Below, piece by piece: positions 26,467 through 35,915 of a stretch of 64,000 nt of DNA; the first letter of the stretch is position 1, and the number at the start of each line of letters is the position of its first letter. Source of the stretch: Palsa-89 sp963824345 (GTDB lineage Bacteria; Acidobacteriota; Terriglobia; Bryobacterales; Bryobacteraceae). Location of the stretch: assembly GCA_963824345.1 (NCBI GenBank), contig CAWGOZ010000002.1, positions 372,001-436,000 of the forward strand, given 5' to 3'. Under the pieces are notes generated by a model. That model made no database searches. It was not told the DNA's origin and saw only the letters and a program-made list of their open reading frames with translations. Made by a program: the position numbers and the translations under genes.

Positions 26467-27183
26467 CTAATCCGCGACGAGCGACTTCACCTGAGCGATG
26501 AGATCTTGTCCCGCCTGACCCGCCTCCGCAGTGTGAAAATCGGAGGGAAGCTGAAGAATCCGGGGACGGCCATTTTGCCGGAACTTCTGGATCATCGCCG
26601 GACCCCTGGGAAGGTCCATGATCCCCGGTCCACAAATCACCAACGCGGGTGCGACGGCTCTCACCAGGGTTTCGGCGTCTGTGGTGCGAGGGGTGGTGAA
26701 GACTTCATAACCGGAAAGTTTCAGGAGCGCGTAGAGGCTCGCTAACAAATTAGCCGACGGATCCACGCATACGATTCGGATCTTCGACGGTCCCAACGAG
26801 TCGCCGGGGGTTCGATGCCCGCTTGAAAACGAGGCAATGGCGTGCGCCTCCGTGGTGTAGGGGTGAAACAAGGTGTCCAGTTTGGTGGCCTCGATCACCT
26901 TGGCCACGGTCGGCGACAAATGGCATAATTTTAGCCCGCCGCCGGCGGCCCGCAAGACGCCTAACAATCGAATCAAGGCTCCCAATCCGGAGCTGTCAAC
27001 GTAGTCCGTTTCGGCCAATTGAATCACCACCTGCTTGACGATCAAGAAGTCGGTGCCGGGAATCCTGGTGTGTTTATGCACCTCGGCTTCCAGAGCTTCG
27101 ATCTCCTGGCCGTACGAAAGACGCCCTTTGCAGCGGATCACCAGCACATCGTCGGTGACATGGCTCTGGACAGTCAATTTCAT
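26467..27183 (-). CDS. STAS domain protein with C-terminal receiver-like domain
   Basis: A 238-aa protein. The N-terminal STAS domain (about 1-105) shows VDSSGLGALIRLLGVLR, the site where anti-anti-sigma factors are phosphorylated on Ser. The C-terminal 110 aa resemble a response regulator receiver (IRIVCVDPSANLLASLYALL, VFTTPRTTDAETLV). The central Asp is replaced where DLVLLD would be expected (ALVICGPGI), so it may be a pseudo-receiver. No kinase or sigma factor is adjacent. The start at 27183 is chosen over 27201 because it gives the usual STAS N-terminus. Confidence 0.8.
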   Translation of the reverse strand: MKLTVQSHVTDDVLVIRCKGRLSYGQEIEALEAEVHKHTRIPGTDFLIVKQVVIQLAETDYVDSSGLGALIRLLGVLRAAGGGLKLCHLSPTVAKVIEATKLDTLFHPYTTEAHAIASFSSGHRTPGDSLGPSKIRIVCVDPSANLLASLYALLKLSGYEVFTTPRTTDAETLVRAVAPALVICGPGIMDLPRGPAMIQKFRQNGRPRILQLPSDFHTAEAGQAGQDLIAQVKSLVAD

Positions 27184-27345
27184 GTGAATAAACTCGGCCA
27201 AGTATAGCCCCGGGCGGTTCCAGGGGGCAACCTAGGAGGTATCAGGCATACGACTTGGTGGGCGGGCTTCGTGTTGATTTTGCGAGCGTAGCTTTCCGAC
27301 TTCTGTGAGCGCAGCAAGGAGTATAATGCCCAGATCGGAGGAACG

Positions 27346-28098
27346 ATGGGCACTATTCCCTCTCCCGTCCACCGTGAACCAGAGCTCGGCGGGCAGACCG
27401 TTGTGGTGATCGGCGGCAGCTCCGGCATCGGATTCGAAACGGCACGTCGCGCACGCGCGGAAGGGGCCAAGGTGATCCTAACGGGACGAAATGCCGAGCG
27501 CCTCAAGCACGCTGCGAGTGAGGTGGATGCCCTCAGCACCGCGGCCTTCGACGCGGAGGATCCTGTTGCTATCGATCGGTTCTTTGGCGAACTCCCGACC
27601 ATCGACCACGTGATGGTGACCGCCGGCCGGCCTTACTACGGCCGCCTGGCCGACATGGACTTCGCGAAGATTCGCGGTCTTCTGGGCGAGCATCTCTTGC
27701 AGGCACTCTATGTCGCGCGCTTCGCAGCGAACAAAGTGCGGCCGGGAGGAACACTGATCTTCATGGGCGGCACTGGTGGCCGACGCCCAGCGTTGGGCAT
27801 GAGCATCGCTGGCGCAGTCACTGCCGCGCTCCCCTCCCTGACCGCTAACCTGGCGCTTGAAATCGCGCCCGTGCGAGTGAACCTCATCGCAGCGGGATTC
27901 GTGGACACGCCTTTGTCCGCGGAACTGCTGGGCGATGAGCTGGAAAAACGCCGCAACCAGCTTCGCGCCACGCTTCCGATCGGACGCGTGGTGGGACCGG
28001 CGGATGTGGCCGCGCTGGCCGTACACATTATGACCAATACCGCCCTGACGGGCGCAACCTATGACATCGACGGCGGACAGCAGTTCGTCGCGGCCTAG
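27346..28098 (+). CDS. SDR-fold oxidoreductase lacking the YxxxK motif
   Basis: A 250-aa short-chain dehydrogenase-like protein with the cofactor motif GGSSGIGFETARRARAEGA (from about residue 23), VTAGRP in place of NAG, and a C-terminal DIDGGQQF. Where classical SDRs have Ser-Tyr-x3-Lys the sequence is MSIAGAVTAALPSLT, with neither Tyr nor Lys. It may bind NAD(P) without the usual catalysis, or use other residues. It is followed 17 bases later by a small gene and then a VOC protein, possibly one transcript. Confidence 0.85.
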   Translation: MGTIPSPVHREPELGGQTVVVIGGSSGIGFETARRARAEGAKVILTGRNAERLKHAASEVDALSTAAFDAEDPVAIDRFFGELPTIDHVMVTAGRPYYGRLADMDFAKIRGLLGEHLLQALYVARFAANKVRPGGTLIFMGGTGGRRPALGMSIAGAVTAALPSLTANLALEIAPVRVNLIAAGFVDTPLSAELLGDELEKRRNQLRATLPIGRVVGPADVAALAVHIMTNTALTGATYDIDGGQQFVAA

Positions 28099-28115
28099 CT
28101 AAAAAAGGGGGATGC

Positions 28116-28583
28116 ATGTCCACGATCCATATGCACCAGACAACCACATCAACGCCCGAGCAGTACCTGGCCGGGCTCACCGACTTCGGGCCTGGCCGCT
28201 CGAAGCTTTTTGGCAACAGCGCCGATGATTCCCTGAAGGTGCATAGCCGCGGCCCTTCGCAGGCCGACGTCACGGAAGGCTCGGGCGGCATCTGGGAACG
28301 CCTGCACTACGACTGGTCCGATCCCAACCACGTGGTCCTCACGACAACCGACTCCAACACGTGGGGAGGGGCGTCCGGCCACACCTACACATTCACATGC
28401 CGTCCCGACGGTTTGACCGACATCGACGTGGTGGTGGTACGCGAAGGCAAGAACCTCAAGGGATGGTTTCTCGGCTTGGTGCTCGGCACCGTGGGCAAGG
28501 GCGTTTTGGAGAAGGCGTTTGCAAACTCAGTCAAAGCCATCGAAGCCCGGAGCGGGGCGGCGAGAGCGGCAGGCTCAGCATAA
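28116..28583 (+). CDS. Hypothetical protein, possibly SRPBCC-like
   Basis: A 155-aa protein: TTTSTPEQYLAGLTDFGPGR, then a beta-rich middle (WERLHYDWSDPNHVVLTTTD, YTFTCRPDGLTDIDVVVV) and a C-terminal helix (LEKAFANSVKAIEARSGAAR). The pattern resembles START/SRPBCC polyketide-cyclase-like proteins, which bind hydrophobic ligands. This is a fold-level guess. It has an AAAAAGGGGG stretch ahead of its ATG and sits between the SDR and VOC genes. Confidence 0.7.
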   Translation: MSTIHMHQTTTSTPEQYLAGLTDFGPGRSKLFGNSADDSLKVHSRGPSQADVTEGSGGIWERLHYDWSDPNHVVLTTTDSNTWGGASGHTYTFTCRPDGLTDIDVVVVREGKNLKGWFLGLVLGTVGKGVLEKAFANSVKAIEARSGAARAAGSA

Positions 28584-28645
28584 GCGGAGTAAGCAGGCTA
28601 CTTTACACATTGCCCTCCGGCCAGGGGAATACGCAGGAGAAAAGA

Positions 28646-29344
28646 ATGGCACCCTCAAGTGTGATAAACAAGGAACCGTTCGCGAGTGGCGCGAAAGTGG
28701 ACATGAAGTTCGAGGTGATTGTCATTCCAGTGGCGGATGTCGATCGCTCGAAAGCGTTTTACACCAAGCTTGGGTGGCGGCTGGATGCGGATTTTCCATT
28801 CGACAACGGATTCCGGGTGGTCCAATTCACGCCTCCCGGGTCGGGGTGCTCGGTTCAATTCGGCGCGAAGATAACGACGGCCGCGCCGGGCTCTGCCCAG
28901 GGTCTCTACCTGATCGTTTCCGATGTTGAAGCTGCTCGCAAGGATCTGGTTGCCCGCGGTGTCGAGGTCAGCGAGGTGTTCCATGCTTCGAGACCGGGCG
29001 CTCAATTCCGTCCCGAAAGCAACGGGCGCGTCAGTGGGCCGGACCCCGGTCACCGCAGCTACGATTCCTTTGCCGCGTTCAACGACCCGGATGGCAACAC
29101 CTGGCTGTTCCAGGAGATCACGACGCGCCTGCCCGGACGCGGACTCAGCAATTTGGACGTCTCGACGCTGACAGAGCTTTTGGTTGAGACGGAGCAGCAT
29201 CATGGCCAGTACGAACCAACCGCACCGAAGCACCATTGGTCGGGATGGTATGCGGCCTACATAGTCGCGCGACAGGACGGGAAGACGCCGGAGGAAGCCG
29301 TCAAACTAGCCAAGCTGCACATAGAGGGTGGCGTCCATCAATGA
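28646..29344 (+). CDS. VOC (glyoxalase/bleomycin resistance) family protein
   Basis: A 232-aa protein. Residues about 20-160 form a VOC domain (VIVIPVADVDRSKAFYTKLG at the start, AFNDPDGNTWLFQEI at the end). A helical C-terminal extension of about 65 aa (LTELLVETEQHHGQYEPTA, HHWSGWYAAYIVARQDGKTPEEA) is common in a subgroup with this arrangement. Substrate unknown. The start at 28646 follows AGGAGA; the frame stays open further upstream but overlaps the preceding gene without homology. Confidence 0.85.
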   Translation: MAPSSVINKEPFASGAKVDMKFEVIVIPVADVDRSKAFYTKLGWRLDADFPFDNGFRVVQFTPPGSGCSVQFGAKITTAAPGSAQGLYLIVSDVEAARKDLVARGVEVSEVFHASRPGAQFRPESNGRVSGPDPGHRSYDSFAAFNDPDGNTWLFQEITTRLPGRGLSNLDVSTLTELLVETEQHHGQYEPTAPKHHWSGWYAAYIVARQDGKTPEEAVKLAKLHIEGGVHQ

Positions 29345-29354
29345 TCCAACGTGT

Positions 29355-30197
29355 TCAAGCTCCGGCCTTCGCAGCGGCTGTGATGAACTTCAGCAGGTCG
29401 GCGTTAATCGTGTCAGCTTCCGTGGTGGGCATACCGTGGGGGAAGTTCTTGTAGCTGATGAAAGTTGAGTGCTTCAGCAACTGAGCGGACCGCGGGCCGG
29501 CGGCGACATAAGGCACGATCTGATCGTCCTCGCTGTGCATGACTAAGACCGGGACGTTAATCTTCTTAAGATCTTCGGTAAAATCCGTTTGAGAAAAAGC
29601 CACGATACCGTCGTAATGCGCTTTGGCTCCGCCCATCATGCCCTGACGCCACCAATTTTCGATGACAGCCTCCGAAGATTTCGCGCCCGGCCGGTTGTAG
29701 CCGTAGAAAGGCCCGGAGGGCAGGTCGCGATAGAATTGCGAACGATTGGCGGCGAGTTGCGCCTGCAGACCATCGAACACTTCTTTGGGAAGGCCGAGCG
29801 GATTGGCGGCAGTCTTCACCATCAGAGGCGGCACCGCACTGATCAGCGCTGCTTTGCTGACGCGGCTTTCGCCGTGTCGAGCCAGATAGTGCGTCACCTC
29901 GCCGCCACCGGTGGAGTGGCCGACATGGATGGCGTTTTTCAGGTCGAGATGCGCCGTGAGAGCCGCCAGGTCGTCGGCATAATGGTCCATATCGTGGCCG
30001 TCGGCGGTCTGGGTGGACCGGCCGTGCCCACGGCGATCATGGGCGATCACCCGATAGCCGTGATGCAGGAAGAACAACATCTGGTTGTCCCAATCGTCCG
30101 CGCTGAGTGGCCAACCATGGCTGAAAACTATAGGCTGTCCTTTACCCCAGTCCTTGTAGAAAATCTCTATACCGTCTTTGGTCGTAATGGTAGGCAC
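29355..30197 (-). CDS. Alpha/beta hydrolase, chloroperoxidase-like
   Basis: A 280-aa alpha/beta hydrolase closely following the cofactor-free haloperoxidase/esterase pattern: FSHGWPLSADDWDNQM (oxyanion region), DRRGHGRS, and Ser95 in GHSTGGGE as nucleophile. Asp in MHSEDDQIVP and His in the NFPHGMPTTEAD segment complete the triad. Cytoplasmic, no signal peptide. It converges on the VOC gene 10 bases away. The physiological substrate is unknown. Confidence 0.9.
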   Translation of the reverse strand: MPTITTKDGIEIFYKDWGKGQPIVFSHGWPLSADDWDNQMLFFLHHGYRVIAHDRRGHGRSTQTADGHDMDHYADDLAALTAHLDLKNAIHVGHSTGGGEVTHYLARHGESRVSKAALISAVPPLMVKTAANPLGLPKEVFDGLQAQLAANRSQFYRDLPSGPFYGYNRPGAKSSEAVIENWWRQGMMGGAKAHYDGIVAFSQTDFTEDLKKINVPVLVMHSEDDQIVPYVAAGPRSAQLLKHSTFISYKNFPHGMPTTEADTINADLLKFITAAAKAGA

Positions 30198-30261
30198 GAT
30201 GGTGAATCTCCCGCTAGTAAGTGTACAGCAGCGCGGGTTCGGCGGATCGCGTGACGCCGCC

Positions 30262-31014
30262 TTATAGCCAGTCCAGCGTTTCGGCCGGATGGCCGCCCAC
30301 GACGCGCACGAACACGTCTTCCAGCGTCTCGGAGCCGGTGCGCAGCTCCGCCATAGTGCCGGATGTCACCAGCTTGCCGTCGTGAATGATGGCCACGCGG
30401 TCGCACAGCCGCTCCACCACTTCCAGCACGTGCGATGTCAGGAACATGGTGGCGCCGCGCCGCACTTGATCGAGCAGGATATCTTTCATGAGCCTGGCGC
30501 CGACGGCATCCACGCCTTCGAAGGGCTCGTCCAGAAGGAACAACTCCGGCCGGTGAATGAGGGCGGCGGCCATGGCCACGCGCTTGCGCATTCCCTTGGA
30601 ATAATCGCCGATCAGTTTACCGGGCTCGGCGTCGAGCTCGAACAACGCCAGCAGCTCGCGGGATCGTTCGCGGGCCACCGGGCGCGCCAGCCCGTACATT
30701 CTTCCGACGAACTCGGTGAATTCCAGGCCGGTGAGATGATCGAACAGCAGGCTCTCGTCGGGAACCAGTCCGATCCTGCCCTTCACTTCCAAGGCATGCT
30801 CGGGCATGGAAAGCCCCAGCAGCTCGATGCTGCCGGAGGTAGGCGGGGCCAGGCCCATCAGCATGCGGATGGTGGTGGTCTTGCCCGCGCCATTGGGACC
30901 GAGGAAGCCGAAAAAACAGCCGCGCGGAACTTCGAGATCGAGCCCATCCACGGCCGCCTTGTTTCCATACACCTTGCGCAGGTTGCGGATGGCAAGGGCG
31001 GGGCTGGAGTCCAT
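30262..31014 (-). CDS. ABC transporter ATP-binding protein (ABC-2 type)
   Basis: A 250-aa ATPase. Walker A is GPNGAGKT at 39-46, the Q-loop region is GRIGLVPDESLLFDHLTG, the signature is the divergent YSKGMRKRVAMAAAL, Walker B is LFLLDEPFEG, and LTSHVLEVVE contains the switch His. It resembles ATPases of ABC-2 exporters. No permease follows on the same strand; the next downstream gene is an unrelated hydrolase. The orphan ABC-2 permease at 18483-20090 on the same strand could be its partner. Confidence 0.9.
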   Translation of the reverse strand: MDSSPALAIRNLRKVYGNKAAVDGLDLEVPRGCFFGFLGPNGAGKTTTIRMLMGLAPPTSGSIELLGLSMPEHALEVKGRIGLVPDESLLFDHLTGLEFTEFVGRMYGLARPVARERSRELLALFELDAEPGKLIGDYSKGMRKRVAMAAALIHRPELFLLDEPFEGVDAVGARLMKDILLDQVRRGATMFLTSHVLEVVERLCDRVAIIHDGKLVTSGTMAELRTGSETLEDVFVRVVGGHPAETLDWL

Positions 31015-31049
31015 GTGATTCCATGGTACAAAAGCCGGGGTTGTTCGGA

Positions 31050-32615
31050 TTATTTTTTCCCGGCCGCTGCGTCTTTGAGGGCTTTCAGGTGCGGGAGGTC
31101 GCGATCTTCCTCGTGACAGGCGCCTTCGCGCAGCTCAAACTTTTCGCGCTTCATCGGAAACGCGATGGTCCAGGGCCGCGAATACACCACCGGATCGGTG
31201 ATGGTGGCCTCGTAACTGAGCCGGTCGGGACCCGACGGGGTGAATCGCTCCACCACGTGCTCGGCGTAGCTGACAACTTCACCGAACTCGTTCAGCCAGG
31301 TCTTGCCGTTGAAGTTGGTGGTGTCGACAACCAGCGTGTCGCCCTCCCATCGGCCCACCGAATCGCCCTGCCACAAGCGGATTGGGTCGGGCAAGTGGGC
31401 GCGCCCGTCCAGGCGAATAATCCGCCACGAAGTGCGCTCGTGCAGGATGAGGATGTGATCGGCGGTTTGAATGATTTGAAACGCCGTGGGAACATACATG
31501 GACCGCGGAACACCGGCGGGAAAGCAGTGCGCGGTGGGATCGTCGTAACCGCGTTCGGTGAGGTTGCGGTCGGCCCGTTCCTCGACCGCCCACGGCAGCA
31601 TCGGCAGCTTCCCGTCGGGCGGATCGACGATCACGCCGCGGCCGGCCGGGGTAAGCGTGTTAGGGGCGCGTTTTTCCAGGCCGTAGTTGGCGCCTCCGGC
31701 GTCGGGTTCGTAAAAACCCTGCAACAACGGCTTGCCATCGGGCGTCCGGCGAAGGTTCGGTACGGCTTCGGGCGTCGGGGCTGGCACGCGCGCAGTGTCG
31801 GCCATGGCCACCGGGGGCGCGGTTCCGCTTCCGGGATACCAGGTTCGCTGTTCCCGCGTGAACGCGCCGTTGGCCTCCTCCACTTCAGCCTGGCAGACGT
31901 ACTCGAAAAGCCTGTCCCGATCGGTTCGCCGATGCAACGGGAGCCGGATGGTCCACGGCTTGGTGAAGACCTTCGAGTCCTCGATGGTGGCTTCGTACTG
32001 AATGGTGTCGGAGTCGGTCATGCGGTAGCGCTCCACCACATGCAGCGCGTCACTGTGAAAGTCTCCGGCCATGTCGAACCAGGTTTTGTCGTTGTGGTTG
32101 CTGACGTCTACAACCAGGGTGTCTCCGTCCCAGCGTCCGCGTGAATCGCCCATCCAGGAATCGTAGTCTTCGGGATGCGGAGTACCGTCGGTGTAGATCA
32201 GGCGATAGTCGAGCGACCACTCGAAGGCCATGGCAATGATCTGGGGCGTCTGGAAGATCTGAAATGGAAAATCCAGAAGCATACTGCGAGGCGTGCCGGC
32301 CATGTAGCATTGCCCGACCGGATCGGTCTTCTGCCGGGTTTGAAAGTTTTCGGCTTTCTTAGCGGCGGCCCAGGGTTGATATGGGATTGCGCCGCCGGCG
32401 ACAATCGATCGCCCGGCCGGCATGTTGAGACGGGCGGAGTGATCCTGGAGATCGGCTGCCACGCTATCGGATGCCTGCCAGATGCCGGAGAAATCCGGCT
32501 TGCCGTCGGCCGTGCGCGGCAAAGAGGGCTCGGGAGTAGACGCGCTCTGGGCTTGGGCGATGAGAGCGCTGGAGAGGGTGATCAGTGCGATGGCGGCGAG
32601 TTGGCGAGTGTGCAT
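31050..32615 (-). CDS. Secreted protein with an internally duplicated domain
   Basis: A 521-aa exported protein with signal peptide HTRQLAAIALITLSSALIAQ. Two homologous halves can be aligned: GTPRSMLLDFPFQIFQTP with GVPRSMYVPTAFQIIQTA; GDSRGRWDGDTLVVDVSNHN with GDSVGRWEGDTLVVDTTNFN; and FTKPWTIRLPLHR with YSRPWTIAFPMKR. The family is common in Acidobacteria and has no assigned function as far as I know. Start 32615 (second Met) places the signal peptide best; 32624 is possible. Confidence 0.85.
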   Translation of the reverse strand: MHTRQLAAIALITLSSALIAQAQSASTPEPSLPRTADGKPDFSGIWQASDSVAADLQDHSARLNMPAGRSIVAGGAIPYQPWAAAKKAENFQTRQKTDPVGQCYMAGTPRSMLLDFPFQIFQTPQIIAMAFEWSLDYRLIYTDGTPHPEDYDSWMGDSRGRWDGDTLVVDVSNHNDKTWFDMAGDFHSDALHVVERYRMTDSDTIQYEATIEDSKVFTKPWTIRLPLHRRTDRDRLFEYVCQAEVEEANGAFTREQRTWYPGSGTAPPVAMADTARVPAPTPEAVPNLRRTPDGKPLLQGFYEPDAGGANYGLEKRAPNTLTPAGRGVIVDPPDGKLPMLPWAVEERADRNLTERGYDDPTAHCFPAGVPRSMYVPTAFQIIQTADHILILHERTSWRIIRLDGRAHLPDPIRLWQGDSVGRWEGDTLVVDTTNFNGKTWLNEFGEVVSYAEHVVERFTPSGPDRLSYEATITDPVVYSRPWTIAFPMKREKFELREGACHEEDRDLPHLKALKDAAAGKK

Positions 32616-32705
32616 ACGATACAAAAACCATCAAACCACACATTCTGTAAGGTGGGCTGCAATGTGGCCATGCGGCAGCACCGCGGGCTGTGCTAGGTTC
32701 GAGCG

Positions 32706-34166
32706 ATGGCTGAAGCGTTGTGGCAAAAAAGCGCGGTGGAAGTGGCCGCGGGTATCCGGGAAAAGCGGTTCTCCTGTTCCGATGTGATGGGGTCTGTCGT
32801 GGAGCGCATTCGCGCGTTGAACCCTCGGCTGAACGCGATCGTGATGGATCTCACCGATCAGGCGCTTGCTGCGGCGGCAGCGGCCGATGGCGCGCTCCAG
32901 CAGTCGGCCGAGCAGGGGCCGCTCTTCGGTGTTCCGGTGACCATCAAGGTGAATGTCGATCAGGAGGGGCAAGCGACCACCAACGGGCTACCCGCGTTCG
33001 CCAATGTCATCGCGCCCGCCGATGCACCGGTGGTGCGCAACCTGCGCCGCGCCGGCGCCATCATCGTAGGCCGCACCAACACGCCCGAACTTTCGATGCG
33101 TCTCACCACCGTCAACCCATTGCACGGGCGTACCTGGAGCCCGTGGCATCCCGACGCGTCTCCCGGTGGATCATCGGGCGGCGCCGGGGTTTCGGCCGCG
33201 GCGGGCTTCGGCCCCATTCATCATGGCAACGATATCGGAGGGTCGCTGCGGTTTCCGGCCTTCGCCAATGGCGTGGCGACGATCAAGCCGACCCTGGGCC
33301 GAGTCCCGGCGTTCAATCCCTCGGCAACCGTTGAGCGCGGCCTGCTTGCGCAGCTCACCTCAGTGCAAGGCGCAATTGCTCGGAGCGTTGCCGACGTGCG
33401 GCTGGCCACTCGCGTGATGGCCGCGGGCGATGTGCGCGATCCGGCATGGGTGCCCGCGCCCTTCGACGGCCGGCCGTTGGAAAAGCCGATTCGGGTTGCG
33501 GTCACACGCAACGGTCACGGATATCCGGTTCATCCCGGCATTCTTCAGTTGATTGACCGGTCAGCGGGTTACTTGAGCGACGCTGGATACGACGTAGTGG
33601 AAACGGAGCCGCCTTCCATCATGGAACCGGCGCGCGGCTGGTTCACGGTGCTGCTCACGGAACTCAAGGGGACGCTGGGTGCAACCGTCGAAAAGTCAGG
33701 AAGCGACGATCTGCGCCGGATCTTCGGCTGGTATTACGAAATCGGAAAGATTTTAGATCTGGACGACTATCGCGCCGGCTTGGCCGACCGAACGCGCATG
33801 ATGCGCGCCTGGAACGTGTTCCTAGATGACTATCCATTGGTGCTGACGCCGTTCCTGATGCGGCCGTTGTATCCGTGGAACTACGACGCGCTGGGGCTGG
33901 CCCAGACCAAAGATGTTTTCGATGCGGCGATCTACAGCTACGGCATCAACTATCTCGGGCTGCCGGCCGGCGTCCTGCCAGTGGATTTGGTTGACGATCT
34001 GCCGGCCGGTGTTCAACTGGTGGGGCGGCGCTTCCGCGAGGACGCGATCCTGGATGCGATGGCGGAAATCGAACAGCGCGCGGGATTGCTCGTCAGGCGG
34101 TTGTGGGCGAGAGCATACAGTTCGACGGATTCACCGAGATTTCACGGCGCTGTAACGCCAGCGTAA
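32706..34166 (+). CDS. Amidase signature family enzyme
   Basis: A 486-aa amidase-signature protein. The Ser-cisSer-Lys triad is visible: Lys81 in VTIKVNVD, Ser156/157 in PGGSSGGAG, and Ser180 in NDIGGSLRFPA. Length and order match family members that hydrolyse carboxamides. It is not part of a gatCAB cluster and lacks close GatA-like features, so a catabolic or unknown amide substrate is more likely. It stands alone between divergent and downstream secreted-protein genes. Confidence 0.9.
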   Translation: MAEALWQKSAVEVAAGIREKRFSCSDVMGSVVERIRALNPRLNAIVMDLTDQALAAAAAADGALQQSAEQGPLFGVPVTIKVNVDQEGQATTNGLPAFANVIAPADAPVVRNLRRAGAIIVGRTNTPELSMRLTTVNPLHGRTWSPWHPDASPGGSSGGAGVSAAAGFGPIHHGNDIGGSLRFPAFANGVATIKPTLGRVPAFNPSATVERGLLAQLTSVQGAIARSVADVRLATRVMAAGDVRDPAWVPAPFDGRPLEKPIRVAVTRNGHGYPVHPGILQLIDRSAGYLSDAGYDVVETEPPSIMEPARGWFTVLLTELKGTLGATVEKSGSDDLRRIFGWYYEIGKILDLDDYRAGLADRTRMMRAWNVFLDDYPLVLTPFLMRPLYPWNYDALGLAQTKDVFDAAIYSYGINYLGLPAGVLPVDLVDDLPAGVQLVGRRFREDAILDAMAEIEQRAGLLVRRLWARAYSSTDSPRFHGAVTPA

Positions 34167-34202
34167 GCTTACGTGAGTTAGCATTCTCGCTGAGGATTTT
34201 AG

Positions 34203-35915
34203 ATGACCGCGAAAAAACTACTGGTGGCTGGAATTGCGGCCGTGGGAACGCTGGCCTGGTGGACGCAGGGCATGGCGGCACAGACGGGCCCGCTGCGCTC
34301 GAGATACATCAAGCACGTACTGCTGTTAAGCATCGACGGAATGCACGCCGTGGATTTCTACAACTGCGCGAATGGGATTGCCGGCATCAACGGCGGGGAT
34401 TCGTACTGCCCGAACCTGGCAGCTCTCGGCCAGACCGGAATTAACTATGTCGCCGCTGCTTCGTCCACGCCATCGGACTCTTTTCCTGGAATCGCGGCTC
34501 TGGTTACGGGCGGCTCGCCGAAGACCACCGGAATCTACTACGACGTCGCTTATGACCGGTCGCTCGCTCCGCCGGCAGCGACCACGGGCACCGGCTTGGC
34601 CGGGGGAACATGCACGCCCTATGCAACGCCGCCGGGAACGACTACCGACTACGATCAAGGCATCGATTATGACGACACCAAACTGAATGGAGGCGCGCCT
34701 GGCGCCAGCGCGACCGAGGGCGGTATCGCCTCCATCGATCCGAGTAAGCTGGTGCGGGATCCGGCCGCGGGTTGCGCGCCTGTGTACCCGTGGAACTTCG
34801 TCCGGGTGAACACGATATTCAGCGTGGTCCATGCGGCCGGTGGATACACGGCTTGGATCGATAAGCACGCGTCCTATTCCATGGTGGCCGGACCGGGCGG
34901 CACGGGCTTGAACGACTATTATTCGCCCGAGGTGGACTCCGCGGTGATAGCGTTGCCCGGCATAAAAACTTCGTTAGGCGCTGCGTGCAACCCGATCCGC
35001 GACTCGGCCGGCGCGTCAGCATGGAACAGCAGCTTTCAAAACATCCAGTGCTATGACGCTCTGAGATTGAAAGGCCTGCTGAACCAGATTGCGGGCAAGA
35101 CCCACTCCGGCGGGCCGGCGCAGGTGCCGGAAGTCTTCGGCATGAATTTCCAGTCGGTGTACTTTGGACAAAGCCTGAACGAGCCGGGCGTGGGCGCGGG
35201 GGGTTACCAGAACGCCGCGGCATGGCCCAGCGCACCATTGGTGAATGAAATCCAGTTTGTAGATGCCTCCATCGGCGACATCGTCAACGCTCTCAAGGAC
35301 GCCGACCTGTACGACAGCACACTGATCATCGTCACGGCGAAGCATGGAGAGTCGCCGATCGACCCGACCATGTACGTGGCGAACGGATCGAACACGCCGG
35401 CCACGCTGCTGGGCACTGCCGTCCCCGCCTCGGAGTCGCCGCTGACTGCGGGAGGCATTGGCGCCACCGAAGACGATGTGTCTGTGCTCTGGCTGGCTCC
35501 CGGCGCGAGCCTGACGAGCGCTGTGGCGCTGCTCGAAAAAAACGCCGCGGCAATCGGGCTGGGCGAGATCTATTACGGACCCACGCTGGCGCTGAATTAC
35601 AACGTGGGCGGCCTGGGTCCCTACCAAGACCCGCGGTCCCCGGACATCATCGTGACGCCGAACACAGGCATGACTTACTCGGGGAACACGGCGATGATCG
35701 GAGATCATGGCGGGTTCGGGCATGACGATACCAACGTCATATTGCTGGTGGCTAATCCACGCTTTACGGCGCAGACTGTCTCGGTGACAACACGAACCGC
35801 GCAGGTGGCGCCCACCATCCTGCAGGCGCTGGGGCTGGATCCGCTGGCGCTGGAGGCGGTGAGCGCGGAAGGCACGCAGGTGCTGCCCGAGGTTGGGGCG
35901 CAGCTTCTCAAGTAG
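34203..35915 (+). CDS. Secreted alkaline phosphatase-fold phosphodiesterase
   Basis: A 570-aa exported protein (signal peptide within 1-26, KLLVAGIAAVGTLAWWTQGM). The alkaline-phosphatase/nucleotide-pyrophosphatase fold is indicated by VLLLSIDGMHAVDF (first metal Asp), SSTPSDSFPGIAALVTGG with the Ser/Thr nucleophile region, LIIVTAKHGESP, and MIGDHGGFGHDDTNVIL (metal Asp-His and His). The phosphate or phosphonate ester substrate is unknown. Starts 36 bases after the amidase. Confidence 0.85.
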   Translation: MTAKKLLVAGIAAVGTLAWWTQGMAAQTGPLRSRYIKHVLLLSIDGMHAVDFYNCANGIAGINGGDSYCPNLAALGQTGINYVAAASSTPSDSFPGIAALVTGGSPKTTGIYYDVAYDRSLAPPAATTGTGLAGGTCTPYATPPGTTTDYDQGIDYDDTKLNGGAPGASATEGGIASIDPSKLVRDPAAGCAPVYPWNFVRVNTIFSVVHAAGGYTAWIDKHASYSMVAGPGGTGLNDYYSPEVDSAVIALPGIKTSLGAACNPIRDSAGASAWNSSFQNIQCYDALRLKGLLNQIAGKTHSGGPAQVPEVFGMNFQSVYFGQSLNEPGVGAGGYQNAAAWPSAPLVNEIQFVDASIGDIVNALKDADLYDSTLIIVTAKHGESPIDPTMYVANGSNTPATLLGTAVPASESPLTAGGIGATEDDVSVLWLAPGASLTSAVALLEKNAAAIGLGEIYYGPTLALNYNVGGLGPYQDPRSPDIIVTPNTGMTYSGNTAMIGDHGGFGHDDTNVILLVANPRFTAQTVSVTTRTAQVAPTILQALGLDPLALEAVSAEGTQVLPEVGAQLLK

